Source: Xestospongia bergquistia (taxonomy: Eukaryota; Porifera; Demospongiae; Haplosclerida; Petrosiidae). From it: a stretch of 64,000 nucleotides of DNA. Below, piece by piece: positions 12,206-24,700 of the stretch. Where the stretch lies: the NCBI GenBank assembly GCA_963965975.1, contig OZ014418.1, forward strand, positions 6,336,775-6,400,774, given 5' to 3'. How positions within the stretch are numbered: position 1 is the stretch's first letter; each line of letters opens with the position of its first letter. The notes beneath the pieces were generated by a model. The model saw only the letters and a program-made list of their open reading frames with translations. It was not told the DNA's origin and searched no databases. A program made the position numbers and the translations under genes.

Positions 12206-13467
12206 ACCAGCAGTTATTCCTAATCAGGACTCTTCCATAGCAAGTGTGGATACTAGTGGTGAGTGGTGCTTTGTTTATATCATTAAATTTTGTCTTCATT
12301 AGGGGCTGCTCAATCCTATTTTGCCCAAGGATTCTATAAAGAAGATGAAGGAAGTAATAAATCTGAGATGGAAATGTTAGTTGTCAAAGACCTTGATTTC
12401 CTCAAGCAGGTATAATGAATATATAGCATTGTATTATATACTGTACTGTTATTAGTGTGTAGACACTCAACAAGATCTTCGTCAAGCCAAAAGTGGGCCA
12501 CGAATTTATTTTCATTTCAAGAAAGAAGTTAACAGTGGTGGTTATATAGAACTAGTATTTAATGAGACTTTTAAAGCAGGATGGTATATACTACCTCAGT
12601 TATCACCATGTCGAGTAAGTACCTATAAAGGATTTATGTCTAGTTAGTAGTTACTATTTATAGATTTTGAAGAAAGATGTAGATGATTTTGGTAACAAAG
12701 AAAATGTCAAACCACCTTCATGTATAGTGGTAATTTATGCCAATGAGAACAGTACTGACTTGGCTCCACTACACTATCCTGTACAACTCAATGGTATTGA
12801 GCCAACTGATATAAAATTCTTTATTACAAGACTTCCCAAGCAAATAGGTAGTCATGTATTGTTACTTAATACTCTGTATTGATTGTTCTCTTTTCTTGGA
12901 AGTTCAAATTACAAGGAAACGATCCATCCAATCTTACCAATCCTTAGAGGAAATGCCCTTTGCAAAAAGACACCATTTATCATCTTCAAGTAATAAGTAG
13001 TGTCAGATAAACTAACAAATTTATTTTTGTATATAGGTAGTGATATTCTGTCACCTACACATACTAGTATAAGTAGTCCTGGAGGTATACTATGACTATA
13101 TTTATGTAGTAATTTATTTTTATGCATAGCTCTTCTTTCACCTATACAATATGATGACAGAGTCAAGAAAATCTTTCGTACTCACTTTGCTGAGCTATCT
13201 CGCCTTGTATCTGTCTCTGCTAACAGATCTTCTATAGCTACTGAATTATATAGTGCTTTTCTTATATCAGAGACATGTTATGATGAGGTTCAAGATAATA
13301 GCAATAAAACAGACAATGAGAGAGGCTCGTCTTTAATGAGAGCAATAAAGTCTTCTATTCATAGCAAGCCTAACTTGTTTGAGAAGCTTATTGTTGTCCT
13401 TGAGAATGTTGAAGCATTTAAAGAATTTGCTGAAAAATTAAAAGATGAATTTTACAGTACTTATTAA

Positions 13468-14801
13468 TACACATACCTTGATCATTTGTATTGTTTATGA
13501 TTTTGTTGCACCTTCTAATTATAATATAACTATAATATTTTACATTAGAATTAAACTAGCACTGCATTATAACCCAACAAGACATGATAACCAATTCAAG
13601 AAGGAGTTCTTATTAACTTGAGACGATAGTTTAAATGTTAATGTAATAAGAGATGTGCCCATTTCAGATATTGGAGTTAACATGTAAAGTGGTAAAGGAA
13701 TGGTTTAAGATTTGTCACTGATGTCTTGACTGATTTACTAGAAGACATATCTTCAGTAGTACCATCTTCTGTACCCTAATAACAAAATAAGATGTCATTA
13801 TATAAAATGGACATAATCATAACTGTATAATGATGTACTTCATGTTTTTTGTAGCTTTTTTTAGAATCATCATTTGATCTGGTCCTAACAGCAGCTTTTA
13901 TAGCTTCAGCATTCTTAGCATAAAATTGTTTTGATTGAGCAGTGTGATGAGTAGGATTATTAGCATATCTCTCTGGGCTCCTTTAATTTTTTATAGTTTG
14001 TCTTGAGAGCATAGATTGTTCTCTGTTTTGAAATATCTCTTCTCGTTTTTCTAATTATCTATGACGTTTGAGAACTCTTTTCTTCTGGATTTCAGTAGGT
14101 ATGTTGAAATAGGCGTGGCTAAGTAATGCAGCCATCGATACATTCTAATAGAGCCCCACCCCAGAAAATCTCGCCCCAAAAAAGAAGCACACTTCACTCT
14201 ACAGGCGGTAAGTGTAATCTTATCGGTAATTATGAAGTAAAATACAAATACAAATACAAATACACAAAATGACACCAAATTCCTCCCCTAGTCTCACCCA
14301 CAGTCATCCTTCTCTTCCACACCCACTAATAGAAGAGAACCTGTTTATGGATACTAAAATAACATATTAGTAATGATGTCATTATTACATCATCAATAGG
14401 ACCCTAGATTTAATATTCCCAACTTTATACACACACATATAATAGATAGTTATATATATAATGTATGTTTCATCAATATTAATGTACTTATATATTTTTA
14501 GCTATTGTGGAAATAGTAAATATGATTCATTTATTAACTGGTCAATAATTATGTTGATATGGGTGTGATCCAGATCATGTTTTTATATGAAAGAGATATA
14601 ATAGAGAGTCTGAGCTGTTTTGATTTGAAAGGAGGAAAAACTAGAACATCATGAGAACTAGACAACCTACAATCATCAATAATAACAAGAGGTCTGAGCA
14701 GGTTATTTATTGACTTGTTTATAATGATTAATAGTTATTAATATTAACTATTAAATAATCCTAATAATAATTAACAATGAATATTATACTTCTCGTGCAA
14801 C
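13468..14801. other. Intergenic region B-C
   Basis: Contains the 5' part of the antisense gene remnant (about 13650-14060), a GC-richer stretch at about 14100-14340, and a short AAATAC microsatellite at about 14240-14262. No array exon is seen. Copied almost unchanged at 52644-53977. Confidence 0.5.
13650..14060 (-). pseudogene. Antisense gene remnant, 5' part (basic, Lys/Arg-rich)
   Basis: Read on minus, 13980-13835 encodes a basic stretch (SPERYANNPTHHTAQSKQF, then YAKNAEAIKAAVRTRS), ended by a plausible donor. After it, minus 13785-13680 encodes TEDGTTEDMSSSKSVKTSVT, which matches DNA at about 1800-1880. This ties it to the same ancestral antisense gene whose 3' part is at 1067-1730 and 40161-40935. 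A stop codon lies upstream of SPERYANN. Basic repeats of this look occur in some invertebrate transposon proteins, but that link is only a guess. Confidence 0.35.
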
Positions 14802-15003
14802 ATGATAGATATTAGTCAATGCAGAGCTAGTATAGGCCTATGGTATCATAGTACACAAAGAACCAATACAGATGGAATATTACTATGGTCAGAAAGATCA
14901 AGAGATGTGGATGATGGCTACCTTGCCACATTATCTTTGATACTGTTTATTTCATTACTCCTTATATTAGCTGGTGATATTGAACTCAATCCTGGACCTA
15001 CAG
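14802..15003 (+). other. 2A signal exon of gene C
   Basis: Same 202-base length and phase as in A. It encodes the hydrophobic LATLSLILFISLLLILAG followed by GDIELNPGP. The ATG follows the sequence CTCGTGCAAC, also present before the ATG of B, G and H. Confidence 0.85.
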
Positions 15004-18000
15004 GTATAATACTTGTATTAAAACATGACTATATTTATGTCCCTGTCATTTATTTCAATAGAATTGACATCTAGTAATGCTGTACAACTTCTCATTGATA
15101 ATGGCTTTAATATTAAAGATAAATGGATTGAACTAATTACTCTGCTACGTGTCTCACTGGAGGAGAGGGAAAGACTAGAGACAATGGCCAGCAGTGATCA
15201 AGATTTTCACCATGCTTTAGAGGAGGGTTTACAATTGTGGATTACAAACAATACTGACCCATCTTGGGAAGAGCTCGTCTCAGCAATTGAGAACTGTGGG
15301 GATAAGGATATAGCTATTAAGATGAGAGAACAGCTAAAAACTAAAGAAGAAGGTATATGTTCTATGTAATATAAGATGGTTTTAGAACTTATATCATTTT
15401 TAACAATAGCCCAGCCTCTAAACCTCAAACCCTAGAACAGCATTTTTCACAATCAAAATATCTTATAAGAATAACCACTTTGTTTACTTTGTGTATACGT
15501 AGTCCAAACTTTCCTATAGGAGAGTACCCAGTAGCTGTACACCCATAACCACACGCTTGGAAATCTATGCTAGAATCTAGTGAACATTGTAGACTCTTTT
15601 AGCTTGAACCCTAGAGATTATTATGATGGACACTATAAAAGTTAATTGGTTGATTTAACCATATATGGTTATACAAGTTGCATGATATAAAGTGAAGTAA
15701 ATACAACAGAGTTTTGATTATTATTGTCCTATGTAATTGATTGTTTACCAAATGAAAATGTTTTTTTTTCTTTTAAAAAAATCATTATTAGTTCTAACAT
15801 TTTGGAATCAGTTTGCATCATGTAATTTGTATAACTATTATATTGGTTAAATCAACCAATCAGTTTTTACAGTAAATTAAGTTAGTACATATAATTGACA
15901 ATAGACATAACTGAAATAAGTTTGTATTAGGACATACTTAGCATTCATAGAGAATTAATAATTATACTATTTTATGAAATCTGGTATCATAGACATGACA
16001 TATTATTATTGAACTTTAAACTGCAATAAACCATTCTGTCTTTATAGCACTGATACCAGAAGATATTCTGAAAGAAATTCAAGGACTTATTACATGGCCT
16101 CAACTTGGTCTAGTCCTTAATATTGAGAAGGAAGTGATTGAACGAACAGCTCAGCTATTTGGAGGAGATGAGAAAAGAACTCTTCAGCATGTTGTGAAGA
16201 ACTGGTTGGATAATGATCCTGATGCATCTTGGGAAAAGTTAGCAAAGGCTATGATGCGAATACCAATGTTAAGACAAAAAGGAGCTCAACTTTATAGCAA
16301 ATATGTGTCCAAAGGTTATATACAATTTACAATGACTTAAATATAGTGATATATTATAACAAGAATTCTTCGAATAGCACTTGTTGTTTTATTTTTATAC
16401 AATATAATATTCTTTTAGATCTCACAGCAGATGCTGTATGTAAAGAATTAGAGGATTTGGTACAGGACTGGTTCCAACTAGGATACATGTTTCTATGTAA
16501 TTCTCAACGTGTTCGAGAAGCAGGAACAGGTGACTCCAATGAAGAAAAACGAAGGAATGTCATAGGATATTGGTTGAAATCTGATCCTATTGCCAGCTGG
16601 GAATTAGTTGCTAGAAGGATTGAAGATTGCTTTCCACAGCACGAGGCATTAGCTGAAGAAATACGACAGAAGTATCTTCCTAAAGTTGACACTACACCAT
16701 TAATAAGGCCACCAACACCAGGTAACACCAATCATTGTAATACAGTTTATTATCAATCTATTCTCCTCAAATGCTATAGAACCTGACACTGAGTTAACTG
16801 TAAAAACAACTTTTGAATCAACTCAAGGTGTTGACGATTGGTATGCCCTGGGTTGGTTCCTCAAGTTAAAACAAGAGGAACTTTTAGATATTGAAAAGAA
16901 ACACACTAGACCTGACCAACGTCGTAATGCAGTCCTTCAATTATGGTTAGAGAAACATCCAATTAGTGCAGAATGGGTAGACCTAGCTAATGCACTTCAG
17001 TGCATGCCACAACATGTTGGAAAGTCAGAAACAATACGAACCAAATATTGTAAGTATTTTATAATCATTATAACTGTTTATTATATTAACAAATTGTGAT
17101 ATAGGTAAAACAGAGAAATCAACTGACCCAGGTAAGTAAAATATAATGTTTGATACTAAAGCAAATAGTTTCTTTCTAAAATCTATTGAGGAGAACATAC
17201 CTATGCAGACAAAGCTAATGGAGTTATCAATAGATAAAAATAATGTGTCAGTTCAGAGTTCTTATTTCAGTCAATGATACTAATATTACTGTAATTAATT
17301 TATAATTTACTAGATGTGTCATTTTGTATATATAAAGCGCTCAGCTCTACTAAATCTTTCTCTATTTAGAACTACATTAAAATGATGTCTTGTGATGCCT
17401 TAAACATTATTAAATATCTAAATACCGAGATATGCCTTATTGTAGAAAAAGCTATGGCCTAGCATAATGGATTAAATTGTAGAGGACATTTTCCTATGTT
17501 TATATCACAAGCACTAAGCATTTAGTTCTGTACTTAAATACATTACAAAAAAAACAAGAAAGAGTAGAGGATTTGAAATTAAACTTGAAACTGAGAAAGA
17601 AATAAAAACAAAGGAAATAGAAAATTGAAATTCATTTTAAACAAAATGAAAATATAGGTAGTTTATAATTAATTACTGAATTTTGAAAAATTATGAATTA
17701 ATTAAAAATTAAAATCATAGTTACAATGTGCTGTCAATGATTATACTGTTGACTAATATAATTGTATAACTGTGTTATCTTGTATATAAAAATAACAATA
17801 ATATTATCTTTCAACAGAATTATCAGTAGTTAAAAAAGACAAATCAATCCAATTTGACTATCTTACTGGTAAATACAATACAACATTCTCTTCATTTGTA
17901 TTTGATAATGTTACAGATACACTACGTGGTGTGCATGTAGGAGACAAGAATTTGTTCCTAATTCAAGGAGACTGTCCTCAATCTTTTAACTGGGAGGAAT

Positions 18001-19783
18001 ATGGTCTAAGAATTAGTGTTCCTCAAGGGACTTTATCTGTGAAAGAAACCTGTGTAATATCTGTGAGATCACTGGTTGGTGGGCAGTTTACGTTTCCTAA
18101 AGGAACACAACTTGTCAGCGTTATATACACTGTCTCTATTTCTAAGCCACTACTTAAACCAGTCAAATTAGAGATCCAACACTGTGCACATCTAGTCACT
18201 CAAGGTCATACTAGTTATCTGAGCTTTGTTATTGCTTCTTCCAAACAACCTGTACTTCCTTACCAGTTTCAACTATTAAAAGGAGGACAGTTCTATCCTG
18301 GCAACCGATATGGCAGTATCTCCTTGTCCCATTTTTGTTTATTGGGTATCATTAGATTTAGATCATTTTTTTGTCCAATTGGGATGTTATTGAGCTCTGA
18401 TGACACATCATCTGATATCACATCAACAGTTATTACCAGTCAACCATCTATATCTGAGTCACAAGAAATTACTACATTATCCTCTGATGATCACGAAACA
18501 TCAGAAGGTAAGTTATATGCATATGTATTTTGTTGTTGATATTATTAATTCAGACATTCAATTGTCATCACTCTCCTTATCATCAAATGATCAATCTAGT
18601 TTAATGAAAGAGACACCTAGACCTAGTTTAGAACCTTTTCAACAACCTTCTCTTTCTACACCTAACATTCAATCTCCAAGAACCAGTTCAGTACAAGGTA
18701 TCAGTACTAACTTTATTGAACTACATTATTTCTGGTGTTATCACTTTAGACGAGTCTCCTATTGGTTCATCTCCTGATGATATGTATATAGGTCAGGTTG
18801 TATATGAAGTTATACGTCATGATAGTGAATGGTTAATGAGATTTATGGTTACTAAAGATCTCAATGGTCTACTTGAGGTATAACTCTTGTAACTATTATA
18901 TCTAAATTCATTGGTAATTTTTTTATTAGTACATTAAGACTTCTTCAAGTAATGTTATGAGAGATACTCATGTCTCTTTCACTTTTCAAGATGTTAATGG
19001 TTTTATTGAACTTTTTCTTGGAGAAGAACAAGAATATCCATATGATGGATGGAGTATTAGTCCACATAGTATCCCATCATTGGTTAGGAATATAGACTTC
19101 TATTGCTATTCTTTACTTGATGATACAGGTATCAAAGAGGGAAGTGGACATGTTTGGTGCTCAATCTCCTCCATCTATTCCCTCTACACTTATAACAATA
19201 TCTGTAGATCATAGTCCAAGTACTGTTAAAAGAATAAAATATAGTGTACCATTGAAAGGAGTGGAAGCAAATATTAAGAAGATATGCATTGTCAGATCTC
19301 TCAATGGCTCTGCTGGTATGAATTTCATTTTTTAAATTTTTAGTTTAGTCCTAACTTAGACACTGTTCCAGAAACAATGGCTACAACTAAGTTGACATCA
19401 CACCAACCTATAGGTATGTACGTAATATACACTATTATATATTAGATACTGTATATATTTCATTTCTAGTTAATAAGGATCCATCTAAAATATTTCAATT
19501 GCAATCTGCGAAACTTTGTGAAGCTATTGAAGCTGATCCTCTTCGTGTTGCTAACGGACTCAATGCTGATGAACTGATAGGTCCAAATGTCAGGAAAAAC
19601 ATTAAAGGTAGTGGTTCATTATATGATAAAGCTGACACAATAGTTGAAGAGCTCCAGAGACAAATAGAAGCTGATAGTAATCCAATCCAACTTCTAAAAA
19701 AAATTTCTAGTTTCCTTCAAAACCAATCAGATAAGACTCTCAATAAAATTGGTAATGAAATATTTAAACAGCTTAGTCAATAA
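14802..19783 (+). CDS. Gene C: 2A-signal, four death domains, ZU5, UPA-like, CARD-like protein
   Basis: Fourteen exons inferred: 14802-15003, 15062-15352, 16048-16314, 16419-16721, 16780-17049, 17105-17131, 17818-17868, 17917-18507, 18554-18697, 18750-18877, 18930-19082, 19129-19315, 19360-19413 and 19470-19783. They join into an unbroken 993-residue frame. Residues 1-67 are the 2A module. Death domains lie at about 68-164, 165-253, 254-354 (Trp in DPIASWELVARRIEDC) and 355-444. ZU5 is in 471-667, with GLRISVPQGTLSV, the central GGQFTFPKGTQL and LLKPVKLEIQHCAHL. A Ser/Thr/Pro linker covers 668-715, the UPA-like block 716-871, and a CARD-like helical domain 890-993 starts DPSKIFQLQSAKLCEAIE. 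ZU5-UPA-death-fold is the order of UNC5 and PIDD-type proteins (family knowledge). The third exon is homologous to the second exon of B; the 15062 death-domain exon is lacking in B. Start ATG 14802 is the first of the 2A exon. Donor after ATCCCATCATTG is a weaker GTTAGG. Confidence 0.74.
15645..15860. mobile_element. MITE-like inverted-repeat element in an intron of gene C
   Basis: The left end begins ATTGGTTGATTTAACCA and the right end is its reverse complement (TGGTTAAATCAACCAAT). Similarity continues inward (GTTATACAAGTTGCATGAT against ATCATGTAATTTGTATAAC), giving terminal inverted repeats of about 45 bases around an AT-rich centre. It has no coding capacity and I saw no clear target duplication. 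The copy in H is at 54821-55036. Confidence 0.6.
17165..17277 (+). pseudogene. Decayed linker exon in gene C
   Basis: The sequence matches the 105-base exon of gene B at 11416-11520 (TTATCAATAGATAAAAAT then GTCAGTTCAG). It has lost its acceptor and has indels before TCAGTCAATG. The functional linker seems to be supplied by the separate small exon 17818-17868. A second relic, resembling the D exon 28597-28719, lies at about 17545-17655 and has an in-frame stop. Confidence 0.5.
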
Positions 19784-19989
19784 CTTATAGTAGCATCAAT
19801 AACTTGTACATACAACAGGACTATACAATATTGTTACTTAGTAGTAGCATTTTTGTTATATTGTATTTAAAATTCAATTGATAATAATTGCACTCAATTG
19901 GTAAATGGACACATACTGTAACAATTATCAAAAAAGTATGCACACTAATAATGATTATAAAGCTGTCTTAACAAGATATTCAACCTTAA

Positions 19990-20165
19990 GTTACTAAGAA
20001 ACCTGTGTTATCAGGAGACTCTGATACCATCACTCCTTCTATTTCTTGTCCACAAGTTCTGTTAGAGTAACTAAGATAGACACTTGTAGTGGACCATTAG
20101 CATTACTTCAACTTATTCCTAATGGAGCTGGAGGTATGACTAATTCATTGTCAACTGTTTTAGCC
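19990..20165 (+). pseudogene. Inverted fragment of the otherwise antisense Ser/Thr-rich gene
   Basis: In two plus frames separated by a frameshift the sequence encodes SGDSDTITPS, then SVRVTKIDTCSGPLALLQ and LIPNGAGGMT. These match the minus-strand exon at 1511-1730 and 40599-40800. Its orientation is opposite to the other copies, while the sequence just before it (AAGCTGTCTTAACAAGATAT) keeps the usual orientation. An inversion breakpoint therefore lies near 19985. Confidence 0.55.
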
Positions 20166-21210
20166 ATACTTATCCCTATCCCTCCCTTTCTCTCATACAG
20201 GAGGTGATACCAAATGATAATACCTACCAAGTCCTTGCAGCAACTCCACCTGAAAATATAATTGTTGTAATTCTAGCTACTTATAGAACTGCATAAGGAC
20301 ATGTTATGCTAATGAGGTTGGAGATTACATCACTGCTTCCACTAACTCATTATGAACTGGATTGAGAGTGTACCCATTATTGGTTGATATGAAGTCTATT
20401 TGTCCAATCATTTTTATGGACAGAAATGGATGTCATTTCTCTGATTATCATGTCTTTCTTATGATAATGTAGACGTTGACCAAATGATGTTGAGATAGAT
20501 AACAACCATAACACATTAGGTCTTCTATACAACATGTAGATAGCATTGGTAATGTATAGTTACTTCAATGACAAGTCTAGCTATAATACTGATAGGTTCT
20601 TGCATTATCAAAAGCAGTATCATACTTTTATTGATAGACTGGATGTAAGTTGTATAAAAATAAGAAGAAAGAGGATGAGGTCTTGAAGGTTGAATAATCA
20701 AAGAAGCATTTAATGAAATATTTGTGGTTGGTGGAGTGTTCAATTAGCTGTGTTGTCAGGAAATGTAATATATATATATAAATTACAGTGAGGACTAGAT
20801 AATTAAATGTACCTTGATGGTTGGTATCCTATTCTTATCAAACATCTCAGAACACTAATCAACTCCATTACGATACCTATAACTTGAATTTAGGTGATTC
20901 CATTGACAAGGCTCTAACCTTAAGTGATACAATGAGGTAAAGGTTTCTAATGAATATACCAAGTTAACCTAAAGTTGCAAGGTGAAATGAGTGGAAACCA
21001 TGTGTAACTGACTTCTACCATTCAATTGCATGAAAGTTCAATAAGCATTTCCAGAAGGTTTATAAATATTTGAAAACTTTTTAAGACTTCATGGACTGCT
21101 TATGAAGATATTTAAACCAGAATAATTTAGTTTGATACATGCATGTATATATATTGTGAAATTAAATTAAACAATTAGGAAGATTATGGTACAGTTATTT
21201 TATATCTAGA

Positions 21211-21529
21211 TAAATGTAACCCATCTGGAATATTTCAAAAACAATCTGCTAAGCTTTATGGTGTTATTGAAGCTGATCCTCTTCATATTGCTAATGGACT
21301 AAATACTGATGAGCTGATCGGTCCAAATATATTAAATAATGTTACAATGGTACAACATATGAGAGAACTAACAAAGTAGTTAGAGAAATACAAAAGAAAA
21401 TTAGATGCTGATAATGATCCAGTGATTCTAGTCTAATATCTTAAAGACATTTGTAACTTTCTTCAAAATCAAAATGACAAAAATCTAATTAATATTGGTG
21501 CTATAATGAAAAGTAAGTTCAATCAATGA
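21211..21529 (+). pseudogene. Decayed CARD-like terminal exon upstream of gene D
   Basis: The sequence from ATCTAG onward resembles the last exon of C (19470-19783): residues like PSGIFQKQSAKL, IEADPLHIANGLNTDELIGP and the final IMKSKFNQ are recognisable. It has several indels and stops (for example at 21378). It suggests that a further ZU5-type gene once stood between C and D. The matching relic before gene I is at about 60397-60711. Confidence 0.6.
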
Positions 21530-21718
21530 CTATTGAGCAAAATTTAGTAGTACTACATTTTGTGTCTATTTAACTCATAGAGTAAATATTTGTTACAATT
21601 TGCAGCTGATAATAGATAATTATTATTGTTGATAAAATTTTTATAAGTTAATTAACTTAACTATATTAAAGCACGTGCAACTGTTCCTATTCTTGCCCCA
21701 TCTCTTCACAAATTGACT

Positions 21719-24700
21719 ATGTCTGTCTCTCAAGGATCTTGTAAGTGTTATACAATATAAACAATATTAAATATTATAAGATATCATAATTGTTTGTATC
21801 ATGATGAAGTTATACATGAAAGATGCTGACTACACTTATAATTATACATATCTGGACTATTGTTGGTGTAATAGTATATTTTACAGGAAGTAACAAACCC
21901 ATACACAAAGTAATTAACAAACATTATAAAAATAGGCAATATTCTAAAGTTTCTTCTCTGTTACTACAACTGACACGGATGGAACAGCAAACTTAGACTT
22001 GCTGGTCATTGGTCAGAACTGATTTACTGATTTCTTCTCTCTATAAAAAGTAAGCTTTTCTTAGGATTTTGGTGACATATTTAAGTCAATTCTTTGAATT
22101 TTGGTTTATTGCCAACAACTATTAAATTCATTTCTTCAGAAGGAATTGCTTGACTCTGGAAGACAAAGTGTAGATGGGTTTTATATCAAATGCCCTAAAT
22201 GGATCATGGAAACGACCGACAAAAAGAAAAAGCTTAAATTCAAAATACCAAAGTTAAAATCACAAAATACGAAAAAGGTGCAATGCAACTTGTCATTTGA
22301 CCAATCAAATTTCAGTCCATGGCACATTTATTGTATGGCTTCAATGATACACAACCACTTATCCATGGATTGGCGTGGTTTATTGAAAATGTACTTGTCA
22401 TTTATTATTTGTAATGTTAAATTTATTTTATAGATTATATTACAAACTCTGAATTGGACAATGTATTAAAACAGATAGGACCATTAGATTTGGAAGAAGT
22501 AGATGAACTGGGTGAAACCATGCAGTCCAAGGATATAAGAGACTCTATTTTTGCTGATACCACAGATCCTACAATAGCTCTTAGGAAGTTACTAGAGTAC
22601 ACGATAACTCATCATTGCCTCACCTCAACTGATCTCATAAGAAATCTTGCAATTATTAAAAAGTTCTCATCAGCTTATGCAATATGGTGTCATCATTCAT
22701 CCTCATTGAAAGGTACAGTGGTTATCATATATCAGACACTTAATTGACTAAAATATTTATAACAGTATGTAATTGAGGAATCAACCTAATTTAAAGAATA
22801 AGATAAGTTGGCCATGTTCTTAATGACACTATACATATTAATCTCCTCGCATATATTAATATAATATTTTATTATATCTATACACATGTAGATCAACCAG
22901 TTCTACTACCACAGTTGTTAAGATATCTTGATGATGTGTCCATTAATGATCTACCATTCCCTGGATTACAACTAGATATCTCTAAAGAGGAGCTCTATAG
23001 AAGTGATTGTCAGTCACATCCTAATAGAACCAAGATAGTTATCTGGGACTACTGGCTTAAACAGAGTTATAAAATATCAGGAAAAACAGTATATTGGAAG
23101 GAGGTGATCACTGCTGTTGATAACAGTGGTCACAAGGAAGTTGCTGTGAAGATGTGGAAATACAACATCTATTGTTATGTTTTATCACGTAAGAGATTGT
23201 ACAATACAACAATTATATTTTCAGTGTTTACTAGTTAATGATTAATAAGATTATAACTACCACACCTCTCAGTAATTAAAGCTTCTGCTAGTATGACAAT
23301 TTATAATTTGTCAACTAATTTTAATTTTACAATTTAAAAACTCCAATGTTAGAACTCACAGCATTTGTTGATTTTTTGTTTATACTATGAAAGTTGTAGC
23401 ATATATTTTGAACAATATAACCATCTACAATGTAAGGGATTCCTACTGATTATTATAATGTCTAAATAACACATTAACAATAATTCTTTTGTTTGACAGA
23501 CTTACACTATTGTAAAATAAAAGTTATTTAGTGAGGTCACAGCTTTACTAATTTCTTAAATCCAAAACAGAAAATAATTTTTTTTGAAATGCTTATGACT
23601 GAATTATAATAATTAGCTCACACAAATCATTATCAGATTACATTATGTCATGTGGTTGAAAACATTTTATGTAATAATGTGTTAATAAATCAACTTAATA
23701 TTTACAGGATCCTTATGTACCATACCTGATGACCTCATTAACAGTGAATACATTCATGATTGTAAGTTATGTTTGTATATGTAGTATGTTACCAAACACG
23801 CATAAATCATACAGAAAATATATAAAATCAACTTTTCATAGATAGATAGATAGCTCTTTCACTTTTTTGTTTAAGTAAATATTTTCAAAAGAAATCATGA
23901 TAATTGTTGACTTATATTGAAGCTCGAGAATTTTCATATTTTGGGTAGCTCATGGACTGATTATGTTCATGAAATCAATTCCTATAACAATTTTTATATT
24001 GACTAAGGATACAAAGGTTGTATGCTGGGCAGTAGTGTCTGTAGATGATTATAGCTATATAATAGAAATATACTCTAAAGCATGGAAGAAACTTCTAGCA
24101 TTATCAGTCACACCCATTGTTATAACAATCATAGTTAAACTTAATAAATTTCATTGGTTGTTATAAAGATGTGGTTTAATTTCATTGGTTGATCTCTAAA
24201 GTTGTATACAACAATATATTGAAATTGTGAAAGTGAACATATACATATAGTTCAAAATGATTATAGGATCATCTGATATGTTCATGCATATGCCAGGCAA
24301 TAAAATCATTATATTACAAGTAGTTTATGTATGTATATATTCAATTTGTGCATGTAATGATGCTTCAAACTTTGTACACAATGCTTTATGGAGTTTTGGT
24401 CTTATGTATATGATAGCTATAATATTTACGACAGCTATATATAATACATTATACCAGTAAAGTCCATGACCTTACTTCATTATTTCACACTATAGGTAAG
24501 TCTACATATAAAAAACCTATACTTGAAGACTTACTCGTTCAGTTAAATAATATCAATATAGATATTTTCCTGCTGGGTATGGGATTGAAAGTACCAGTTG
24601 ATGTACTTAATCAGATTGAACAAGAATGTGAGGGGTACCCTGGTACAAAGTATAAGCTAAAGGTGTGTGAGTACTGGTTAAAATGTTGTCCTGAGGACAC

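Larger units (their letters stand above)
9548..13467 (+). pseudogene. Gene B: 2A-signal, three death domains, ZU5, UPA-like, CARD-like; three in-frame TGA codons
   Basis: Thirteen exons inferred: 9548-9755, 10139-10405, 10510-10812, 10871-11134, 11190-11237, 11416-11520, 11566-12258, 12303-12409, 12456-12614, 12664-12847, 12903-12989, 13037-13084 and 13130-13467. Splice phases agree throughout (937 codons including the final stop). Order: 2A module (1-69), death domains (about 70-158, 159-259, 260-347), short linkers, ZU5 (about 399-545; WDGYGLRINVPEGTVSS and LTLEIQHCVSL), an acidic TETE repeat linker, UPA-like block (about 630-779), CARD-like C-terminus (about 825-936). TGA interrupts the frame at 10572-10574, 10641-10643 and 10999-11001, where gene C has GGA, CGA and AGA. 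No other lesion is seen, and the nine exons after the last TGA stay open. All three stops lie in two consecutive phase-1 symmetric exons, so skipping both would restore a 747-residue frame. It may be a pseudogene or a gene with alternative splicing. Confidence 0.68.
8000..17240. repeat. Near-identical duplicated block, copy 1
   Basis: From the last exons of A through B into gene C, the sequence matches 47168-56416 with only about ten substitutions and one small replacement (about 10068-10100) visible by eye. Offset is 39168, then 39176. Outside the block, divergence from the second copy is clearly larger: left of about 7600, and gradually right of 17240. Confidence 0.8.
19784..21718. other. 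Intergenic region C-D with relics
   Basis: Holds an inverted piece of the antisense gene (19990-20165), unassigned AT-rich sequence (20200-21190), and a decayed CARD-like terminal exon (about 21211-21529). A similar stretch lies at 58952-60900. Confidence 0.5.

Noticed and set aside
12909-13166. Minus-strand 85-codon frame at the end of gene B
   Set aside because: It covers two small plus-strand exons and introns whose phases fit the rest of gene B.
14051-14278. 75-codon minus frame with FVFVFVF
   Set aside because: Its start is the AAATAC microsatellite; nothing else supports it.
20525-20743. 72-codon minus frame in the C-D space
   Set aside because: The equivalent region at 59700-59920 has a one-base deletion that breaks it; no homology recognised.
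22101-22433. 110-codon frame just before the second exon of gene D
   Set aside because: It lies in the first intron; the copy before gene I (61290-61600) has stops and indels, so it is not conserved as protein.
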